Origin: a bacterium
GTDB lineage: Bacteria; UBA8248
Reading direction: 5' to 3'
Assembly (NCBI GenBank): GCA_022825065.1
Contig: JAJDYR010000014.1
Span: forward strand, 1 to 64,000
Length of the DNA stretch: 64,000 nucleotides
Shown: piece after piece, positions 57,732 to 64,000 of the stretch
How positions within the stretch are numbered: the first letter of the stretch is position 1
Layout of the letters: each line of letters starts with the position of its first letter
Notes under the pieces: model-generated
Seen by the model: the letters and a program-made list of their open reading frames with translations, nothing else
Told to the model about the DNA's origin: nothing
Database searches by the model: none
Made by a program: the position numbers and the translations under genes

Positions 57732-60077
57732 TTACGGGTCGTCCGGACGGGGCATACGGTAGCCGACCCGGAGCTCGGTCAGGATGTAGGTGGGCCTCTT
57801 GGCGTCGTCGCCGAGCTTCCTGCGCAGCCTCTTGACGTAGGCCCGCACGATCTTCGCGTCGCTGTTCCGCCCGCTCCAGACCTGTCGCAGCAGGGCATCG
57901 TATGTCAACACACGCCCGGCGCCCAGCGAGAGGGTGCGCAGCAGATCGTATTCCGTTGCCGTGAGCGCGACCGGGCGTCCGCCGACGCTCACCCGGCGCC
58001 GGTCGTAGTCGATGGCGAGGTCGCCAAGAATAAAGGGTTCCGGCCTGGTCCGGCGCCGGAGCGCCGCCCGGACCCGCGCCACCAGTTCGGTCGGCGAGAA
58101 GGGCTTGACGATGTAGTCCTCGGCGCCAGCCTCGAGCGCCCGCGCGATCGTCTCGTCCCGGCCGTAGCCGGAGATGAAAACGACCGGGACGTCCGAGAGC
58201 CCGGGGACCTGTTCCATCAGTTCGATGCCGTCGGTCCCCGGCAGCATCAGGTCGAGCAGGACCAGGGCGGGCTTCTCCGTCTCCAGGACGTAAGAGAGTT
58301 CATCAGGGTTGCCCGTCACCACCTGGGCGTAGCCCGCCTCGCCGAGTGCGTCGCGGACAAAGCGCAGCGTCTCCGGATCGTCGTCAACCACGAGGATGCG
58401 CGTCCGTTCGCCGTCGTCGCTGCGCGCCGCCGCACGCCTTCGCTCGGCGCCGGCAGCGGCCCCGCCGGTATCGTCGGCCGCCGGGAGCGTGAAGGTGAAG
58501 CGCGCTCCCTGGCCGGGCCCGCCGCTCTCGGCCCGGATGCGGCCGCCATGCGCCTCGACCAGACCCTTGCAGATAGCGAGGCCGAGCCCGCCCCCCGCCC
58601 AGCGCTTCCCGTCGCGGGCATATTTGCGGAACAGCTTCGCCAGCCGCTCCGGTGTAAGGCCGTGACCCTCGTCGGATATCGCTATCGCGACGTGGACGCC
58701 CTCGCGGGCCGCCTCGATCCGGATTGGCGAAGACTCAGGCGAGTACCGGGCGGCGTTGGCGAGCAGGTTGTTCAGCACTTGCACGATGCGCTCCCGGTCG
58801 GCCAAAACCTGGGGGAGGTCCGGCGGCAGGTCGATGACCACCCGGTGACGGCCGCCGCCGGAAAGGAAAGTGGTGCGCGCACGGTCGAGCAGGTCCACCA
58901 CCTCCGAAGGCTCGGGCGCGACCGAGAGCGTGCCCGTCTCGATGCGCCCGGCGTCGAGCAGGTCGCCGATCAGGCTGTCCATGCGGTCGGCCTGCTCCTC
59001 GATGATGCGAAAGAACTGTTCGATTTCCGCCGGTGCGAAGTTCCGCGAGCGGCCGAGCACCGTGGCGGCCGATCCCTTTATCGAGGCCAGAGGCGCGCGC
59101 AACTCGTGGCTCACCATGCCGAGAAACTCCGCCCGCATGCGCTCCAGATCCTCGAGCGGCGCGAGATCCTGCATGGTGACCACCATGGAGACGAGCGAAC
59201 CGTCCTCGACGCGGATCGGGGTCGCGTTGATCAGCACCTTCACGCTGCGCCCGTCGGGGACCGAGAGTTCGATCTCCTCGGCGCGCACCGTCTCCGCGCT
59301 GCTCAGCGCCGCGGCCATGGGCAACTCGGTGAGCGCGACCTCGCGCCCGTCGCCGCGCCGGCAATTGATCGTTCGCAGGAGGTCCTCGGCGGCCCGCACC
59401 GGCTTGAGGAGGCTCTCGACGATCCGCCGCGCCTCGCGGTTGAGCGATACCGGGTTGCCGCTCGCCGCGTCGAACACGACCACTCCGACCGGCGAGGTCT
59501 CGATGAGCGCTTCGAGGTCGGCGCGGGCGCGTCGCTCGTCATGGTAGGCGCGGGCATGGGCGATAGCTGCAGCTGCCTGCGCGGCGAACAGCACCAGCAC
59601 CGCCTCGTCCTCGTCGGTAAAAGTCTCACCGCCTTCCTTCCCGGCGAGGAAGAAGCTGCCGACGTACGTCCCCCGGTGGCGCATCGGCGTTCCCTGGAAA
59701 GTCTTCGGCGTCGACGGCAGGAAGTCTGCCGAGAAGCCGAGCGAGCGGATATAGGCCGAGAAGTCGGCGATGCGCAGCGGCCCCGGCACGTCGCGGAAGA
59801 ACGCGAAGAGCTTCGGGCCGTCGGGCCATTCGACCATGTTGCGATGCTCTTCTTCGGTAAAGCCCGAGGTGACGAAGTCCCGGGGCGCGCCTGTTTCGTC
59901 GATGGTGGAGATGACGCTGTGACGCGCGCCGGTCAGCGCGCGGGCGCTTTCCACCACCTCGTTGAGGACGGTCTCCAGATCGAGGCTCGCACCGATGCGC
60001 AGCATCGCCGCGGCCAAACCAGAATGGCGCGCCTCATGTCCCTGCTCGGCGACTTCTCGGTCGTTAGGATTACTCAT
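57732..60077 (-). CDS. Fused histidine kinase-response regulator with DNA-binding output
   Basis: A 781-residue soluble regulator joining both halves of a two-component system. It has a GAF-like sensor (about 15-175), a PAS domain (185-305), HisKA with His324 in MVSHELRAP, HATPase (420-532) with NNLLANAARYS and GGGLGLAICKG, a receiver (560-675) with DDD and Asp609, and an OmpR-type winged helix (680-775). There is no membrane segment, so the signal is cytoplasmic. Fusing a kinase to a DNA-binding regulator means it can sense and bind DNA in one chain. Targets are unknown; the flanking hydrolase copies are candidates. It sits between the hydrolase stump and the intact hydrolase. Confidence 0.93.
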   Translation of the reverse strand: MSNPNDREVAEQGHEARHSGLAAAMLRIGASLDLETVLNEVVESARALTGARHSVISTIDETGAPRDFVTSGFTEEEHRNMVEWPDGPKLFAFFRDVPGPLRIADFSAYIRSLGFSADFLPSTPKTFQGTPMRHRGTYVGSFFLAGKEGGETFTDEDEAVLVLFAAQAAAAIAHARAYHDERRARADLEALIETSPVGVVVFDAASGNPVSLNREARRIVESLLKPVRAAEDLLRTINCRRGDGREVALTELPMAAALSSAETVRAEEIELSVPDGRSVKVLINATPIRVEDGSLVSMVVTMQDLAPLEDLERMRAEFLGMVSHELRAPLASIKGSAATVLGRSRNFAPAEIEQFFRIIEEQADRMDSLIGDLLDAGRIETGTLSVAPEPSEVVDLLDRARTTFLSGGGRHRVVIDLPPDLPQVLADRERIVQVLNNLLANAARYSPESSPIRIEAAREGVHVAIAISDEGHGLTPERLAKLFRKYARDGKRWAGGGLGLAICKGLVEAHGGRIRAESGGPGQGARFTFTLPAADDTGGAAAGAERRRAAARSDDGERTRILVVDDDPETLRFVRDALGEAGYAQVVTGNPDELSYVLETEKPALVLLDLMLPGTDGIELMEQVPGLSDVPVVFISGYGRDETIARALEAGAEDYIVKPFSPTELVARVRAALRRRTRPEPFILGDLAIDYDRRRVSVGGRPVALTATEYDLLRTLSLGAGRVLTYDALLRQVWSGRNSDAKIVRAYVKRLRRKLGDDAKRPTYILTELRVGYRMPRPDDP

Positions 60078-60598
60078 GGCATCTGCCCTCTTCCGGCGGG
60101 GGGTTGGCCGGATCGGTTACCGGAAGGTGCAGAATTCGTGCTGAAGTCATGTAAATACTGAATTATTCATACCTAATTCATATTATTATTCATATAATCC
60201 ATAAAATTGCAAAGGGTGAGTTCAGAGACCGCGACAATCGGCGCATGGGCGACGTGGAGAGCTTCGAGGACTTCATGGAAAGGAGCAGTTCGGGGGACGT
60301 CATCAAGCCGTTTGTAATTTTTTGACAGGACGAAGGCAGTATGGTCGATTCGTGGTCCAGGCTGGTTGCGACACGATCCACGAGGTATAAGTTCTTGAAG
60401 CGGGTTCCCGCCTGTCGGCCTTCCCCGAAAGGCCGACAGGTATTCAATTGGCAGACCGGGTTGGTGGTGGTTCCGATATCCCGTTCGGTTCAAGGAGGAG
60501 GTAGAGCGTCTTCCCGGGTCGGAAACCACCTTCTGCGAAAGCCGCGAACCCTCATTCTGCGGGTGGTCTATTCCTCCCGCATCGGTCGGAATTAATCC
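60078..60598. other. Gap with a strong hairpin; no gene seen
   Basis: AT-rich at 60145-60200. A perfect 12-base hairpin (cctgtcggcctt/aaggccgacagg, loop ccccga) lies at 60411-60440. Open frames here show no family resemblance and no ribosome site. It may be remnant DNA of the event that placed the regulator gene between two hydrolase copies. Confidence 0.5.
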
Positions 60599-61774
60599 TT
60601 AGGGCCTTAGCTTCTCCATCAGCCAATCCGCGATGTAGGTGACGCCGAGCGAGAGGTTGTCGCGTTGGCAGTGTTGGGAACCGCCCTCCTTCACGGTGAA
60701 TATCTTGAGCGTCTTGTCCTTCGAACCCACGGCGTTAAAGAGTTTTCTCGCGTCGCGCGTGGGCACCTGCTTGTCGTCGATCCCGTGGGTGAGCAGGAAC
60801 GGACACTGCATCTTCTGCACCACGCCGTCGAGCCGGAAACCCTCGAGCTTCTTGAAGGTGTCCTCGAAATTCGTCGTGTTGAAGATCCACAGGATGTGGT
60901 GGCCCGGCACGGATAGTTCCGTCTGCATCGAAGCGGCGACGCGCTTTTTCCACGTCGCGTGATAATCCCAGCACGCCCCCCAGGCGACGCACGCCTTGTA
61001 GCGCCTCTCCATGCTGGCGATGCGGGGCGCGTAGTAACCGCCCAGGCTGATGCCGATGACGGCGGCCTTCCGGGCGTTCACGTCGCCGCGCGTCTCGAGG
61101 TAATCGAGCGCGGCGGAGCCTGCGACTTCATAGTCGTGGCGGAGGTATTGTTCCCTGAAGCGGATGGCCTCCCCGGTTCCCGGCCCGTCCATGACGAGAC
61201 AGCTCATGCCGCGCCGCACGAATTCCTCCACGCCGCGCAGATACTGAATCTCCTTCGTGATGTCGAGACCATCGAAATAGACGACGACGGGGGGTCTGGC
61301 CTTTTTCGTGTTCTGCGCGTGCACGAAATACCCCGGCAGGTTCGCGCCGTTCTCGTAAGGCACCTCCACCCGCTCGATCCTGGGCGCGTCGGTCAGCTTC
61401 GTGAAGCGCAGGAAGCTGTCGAGAGCAAGTTTGTAGGCGTCTTTCGCACGCTTGTCCTTGGGCGTGCGGAAGCGCTCGCCAATTTGAAAGTACATCGCGG
61501 CGCGCTTGTGGTGGTAGGCGGCGCTGAGTCGGTGGTTGTTCTCTTCCGCCGCTAATCCCAAATCGCGCACCTTGTTCGCCATGCGGACCCACTCGCGGAA
61601 CCAGAGCGCGTCGTTTCCGACGTCTTTCCTGAGCCTTCTGCCGACCTGATCGACCTCGCCGATGTCGGCTCCGCCCCAGGGGGCCACGGAGAGGCAGTTC
61701 ACGACGCCCGACGACCATCGGTAATCCTCGGGGAAATAGGTGAACCATCGGGTGTTGGCGGGTGCTTCCGGCAT
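60599..61774 (-). CDS. Alpha/beta hydrolase, FrsA/DUF1100-like
   Basis: A 391-residue hydrolase with an N-terminal helical cap and a C-terminal alpha/beta domain. The nucleophile is likely Ser in IGISLGGYYAPR, the acid Asp in THGIDDKQVPT and the base His in GGSQHCQRDN. The oxyanion segment is VVVYFDGLDITKE. Relatives include 2,6-dihydropseudooxynicotine hydrolase and FrsA. A good aaaggag site fixes the start at 61774, and 35 upstream residues in the same frame are discounted. A C-terminal duplicate stump lies at 57491. Confidence 0.9.
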   Translation of the reverse strand: MPEAPANTRWFTYFPEDYRWSSGVVNCLSVAPWGGADIGEVDQVGRRLRKDVGNDALWFREWVRMANKVRDLGLAAEENNHRLSAAYHHKRAAMYFQIGERFRTPKDKRAKDAYKLALDSFLRFTKLTDAPRIERVEVPYENGANLPGYFVHAQNTKKARPPVVVYFDGLDITKEIQYLRGVEEFVRRGMSCLVMDGPGTGEAIRFREQYLRHDYEVAGSAALDYLETRGDVNARKAAVIGISLGGYYAPRIASMERRYKACVAWGACWDYHATWKKRVAASMQTELSVPGHHILWIFNTTNFEDTFKKLEGFRLDGVVQKMQCPFLLTHGIDDKQVPTRDARKLFNAVGSKDKTLKIFTVKEGGSQHCQRDNLSLGVTYIADWLMEKLRP

Positions 61775-62064
61775 GACGCGCTCCTTTGCTGGGTGATGAG
61801 GCCGCCCGGTTTTCGCCGAGGGTCGCTCTCTACAAGATCTATGAACGAGAAGTGATCCTAGCACTTTCGGCCTGCGCATCGAACTGCAAGAGGCCTTTTC
61901 GCGCTCGAGATGGGTTCGATGATAGAAGCGGCAAACTTCCCACGATCCTTAGTCTCGCGCCCAAAACCTGTTAAGATGCGCAATCCGAGTCATGGCGCAT
62001 GGGTTCGTAGAAAGCCCGGTTTTCCATCTCGTCTGGCCATCCATACGCAATCGAGGAAATGAGA

Positions 62065-63483
62065 ATGTCCACAACCGAAATCTGTGATCTCACGATTGAT
62101 GGGCTCTCGAAAAAAATCGCCGCAAGGGAATTATCCCCGGTAGAGGTGACCGACGCGCATCTGGCGCGGATCGACGCGCTGAACCCGAGGGTGAACGCCT
62201 TTACCACCGTCGCGCATGAGCGCGCGCGCGCCGAGGCGAAGGCGGCCGAAGAGGAAATCGCGGCAGGCAGACTCCGGGGACCGCTCCACGGCGTTCCGGT
62301 CGGGGTCAAGGACATCATCGACACGGCGGGCGTGCGCACCACGCAGGGCTCCAGCTTTTTCCGCGACAACGTGCCGGCGCAGGACGCCGAATGCGTCCGC
62401 AGGCTGCGGGAGGCCGGCGCCGTCATGATCGGCAAGTGCAACACGGCGGAGTTCGCCGCCGAATCCGCGACCAAGAACCCCCACCATGGCGCATGCCGCA
62501 ACCCCTGGGACCTCGACCGCGTTCCCGCGGGTTCGAGCGGCGGCTCGGGTGCGGCGGTCGCCGCGCGAATGGCGCCCGGTACGCTCGGAACCGACACCGG
62601 CGGATCGGTGCGGGGACCGGCGGCGATTTGCGGCGTGGTGGGGCTCAAACCCACCTACGGGCGGATCAGCCTGCGCGGCGTCTATCCGAATGCGACGAGT
62701 CTCGACCACGTAGGACCCCTGACGCGCACGGTGCGCGATTGCGCGCTGCTGCTCCAGGCGCTTGCGGGCTACGACCATGCCGACCCTTTTTCCGCCGATA
62801 TGGATACGCCCGATTTCACCGCCGACTTGGAAAAGGGCGTCGGCGGCATGCGATTCATGGTTTCCTCCGATCTGATCGACGTCGAGATCGATGCGCCCAT
62901 CCTGGAGGCGTTCGAGGCGGCGCTCGACGTGCTGCGCGCCCTGGGCGCTGAGATCGAAGAAGTCCCTTGCCCCTTCGCGGGGGAGATCAACCCCCACCGC
63001 CGGGCCATCGCGGACGCGGAATTCTACCGCGTACACGGCGAGCGCTACCGCGCCGACCCGGAGGGCTACGGCCTGAGATTGCAGGAGCGTATCGCCAACG
63101 CGGAGAAAACCACGCTGGCGACCTATATCGACGCCATCAACCACCGAAAGGCGATTATCCGCAGGATGCTCGACCTCATGAAGCCTTACGACGCCATGCT
63201 CTCGCCGGGCTATCCCTGTCTCGCAGCGCCCGTCGAAACGACCACCGCGCTTGTGAACGGAAAGGAGATGGACTTCATCGGCCTGGGGCGCAACCTGACG
63301 GGCGTGCAGAGTTTCCTCGGCTTCCCCGGCCTGATGGTCCCCACGGGCTTCGATTCGGCCCAAGGACTCCCCATGGCGATGCAGATCACGACCCGCCCCG
63401 GCGATGAGACGCGCGGGTTTCAGATAGGCCACGCTTACGAGGAGGCAACCCCCGAATGGCGGGGGAGAAAACCCGACCTTTAG
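62065..63483 (+). CDS. Amidase signature family hydrolase
   Basis: A 472-residue amidase. The Ser-cisSer-Lys triad is visible: Lys in PVGVKDIIDTAG, the cis-Ser in AGSSGGSGAAVAA and the nucleophile in GTDTGGSVRGPA, followed by GVVGLKPTYGRIS. Such enzymes hydrolyse amides to acid and ammonia. It lacks gatB/gatC neighbours, so it is probably catabolic and not the tRNA amidotransferase subunit. ATG 62065 has gagga 7 bases upstream; ATG 62059 is also in frame. Confidence 0.92.
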   Translation: MSTTEICDLTIDGLSKKIAARELSPVEVTDAHLARIDALNPRVNAFTTVAHERARAEAKAAEEEIAAGRLRGPLHGVPVGVKDIIDTAGVRTTQGSSFFRDNVPAQDAECVRRLREAGAVMIGKCNTAEFAAESATKNPHHGACRNPWDLDRVPAGSSGGSGAAVAARMAPGTLGTDTGGSVRGPAAICGVVGLKPTYGRISLRGVYPNATSLDHVGPLTRTVRDCALLLQALAGYDHADPFSADMDTPDFTADLEKGVGGMRFMVSSDLIDVEIDAPILEAFEAALDVLRALGAEIEEVPCPFAGEINPHRRAIADAEFYRVHGERYRADPEGYGLRLQERIANAEKTTLATYIDAINHRKAIIRRMLDLMKPYDAMLSPGYPCLAAPVETTTALVNGKEMDFIGLGRNLTGVQSFLGFPGLMVPTGFDSAQGLPMAMQITTRPGDETRGFQIGHAYEEATPEWRGRKPDL

Positions 63484-63524
63484 GGGTTGCTGAAAAGGCA
63501 TCCTTGGTCGGAATTCACCCCTCC

Positions 63525-63608
63525 CTCATCCCGAGTAGGCGCGCTTTTGCGCGCCGTATCGAGGGACGCGCCCTTCGATACGCGGCTTCGCCGCTACTCA
63601 GGGTGAGG
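63525..63608. repeat. TCGATACGC / CTACTCAGGGTGAGG repeat, copy 3
   Basis: ctcatcccgagtaggcgcgc, gcgcgccgtatcgaggg, ccttcgatacgcgg and ccgctactcagggtgagg follow one another and fold into two hairpins. A ggacaggtcgcgacctgtcc palindrome followed by ctac lies just after it at 63636-63659. The rest of 63484-63885 shows no gene. Confidence 0.7.
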
Positions 63609-63885
63609 CGAACGGGGGCGCTGCTCTGGACGAAGGGACAGGTCGCGACCTGTCCCTACAAAACCTGCAACCCTCCTTCGTTGGGCTATTCAACGGATCT
63701 TTTGTCCGATGCAGCATCGCTCATCTCCCCCGGAGTTGGTTTGACCCGACCCCCCGAACCTGCTCTAATGAATTCAATCGTAAAATTTGGGAGCGGCGTA
63801 ACCGCGTCGGAAAAACTCGCAGCGAACGAGTTCTCGTCAGACTTGTTCTTGGAAAATCCGTTTCACCGTAAAAGGAGAGGCAAAT

Positions 63886-64000
63886 ATGAAACGTTCCATC
63901 AAGTCGATTCTCGCGATTTTGCTGATTGCCGGGTTCGTGGCGTTCACGTCCCACGCAGCCGTGGCGCAAAAAGCCAACCTCATCTTCTACTCCTCGCTCA
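63886..64000 (+). CDS. Periplasmic binding protein, 5' end only
   Basis: The first 38 codons of a gene that leaves the window. The signal peptide is SILAILLIAGFVAFTSHAAVA, with mature sequence starting QKANLIFYSSL. The IFYSSL opening resembles family 1 ABC binding proteins of the iron/polyamine/thiamine group. aaaggagagg precedes the ATG. No more can be said without the rest. Confidence 0.75.
   Translation, partial: MKRSIKSILAILLIAGFVAFTSHAAVAQKANLIFYSSL

Noticed and set aside
57411..60161. Very long plus-strand frame opposite the kinase gene
   Set aside because: Antisense shadow of GC-rich coding DNA; no domain resemblance, and the minus-strand protein has full domain content. The same holds for long antisense frames at 7833-9650, 17511-19106, 25110-27368, 29633-31966 and 37611-39764.
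60173..60595. Several 80-118 residue open frames in the gap after the hydrolase
   Set aside because: Ser/Arg-rich shadows with no ribosome site or family resemblance; a hairpin lies in the middle.

Overview
The window is GC-rich DNA with dense genes on both strands and Shine-Dalgarno-led starts. It looks like a Gram-negative, heterotrophic, uncultured-type bacterium. This rests on three tripartite tricarboxylate transport (Tct) systems, a Tat-exported binding protein, a lipoprotein subtilase with an outer-membrane barrel, and families common in environmental genomes (AtuA/DUF4387, M20 peptidases, RidA, FrsA-like hydrolase). The taxon is not determined. The PKS architecture recalls the sponge-symbiont 'Sup' type, so a Tectomicrobia-like or other symbiont origin is a guess only.

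Layout. 0-13.2 kb: a stand-alone acyl carrier protein and a large iterative-type PKS (KS-AT-DH-MT-ER-KR-ACP-KS-pseudoAT). An IS1380-family element splits the first KS with a clean TTAT target duplication. Removing the element restores one 3470-codon frame. A second copy of the same IS ends at base 95. A dead integrase fragment lies upstream. 13.8-16.2 kb: subtilase autotransporter. 16.7 kb: tRNA-Ser(GCU). 17.1-20.1 kb: tctBAC. 20.2-24.7 kb: two toxin-antitoxin modules around a MetE-like/amidohydrolase pair. 25.0-27.6 kb: a selenoprotein of the UGSC type with an in-frame UGA followed by an almost perfect SECIS hairpin, plus a tandem paralogue of its C-terminal domain. 28.2-34.5 kb: FAD oxidoreductase and a carbohydrate-type ABC importer. 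35-36 kb: PPi-type phosphofructokinase. 36.4-39.7 kb: tctCBA. 40.4-45.5 kb: cupin, NMT1/SsuA-type ABC importer, M20 peptidase and RidA. 45.7-46.6 kb: two unknown overlapping genes. 46.8-56.6 kb: AtuA, DUF4387, M20 peptidase, a two-domain EthD-like protein, an AhpD-like protein with a CxxU redox motif (second selenoprotein), tctBAC, a metallo-beta-lactamase fold hydrolase, and PPC and SnoaL domain proteins. 56.6-57.4 kb: an AT-richer PD-(D/E)XK nuclease-like gene. 57.5-61.8 kb: a fused histidine kinase-receiver-DNA-binding protein between a truncated and an intact copy of an alpha/beta hydrolase. 62-64 kb: amidase and the start of another binding protein.

Most of the window can be read as uptake of small organic acids, sugars and amides (Tct and ABC importers with high-affinity binding proteins) followed by hydrolysis (amidase, M20, amidohydrolase, MBL) and clean-up of reactive intermediates (RidA, AhpD, FAD enzyme). 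Gaps between operons are packed with palindromic repeat families. The two most notable features are the two UGA-decoded selenoproteins, which a naive annotation would split into four pieces, and the split PKS locus with its degenerate second acyltransferase.
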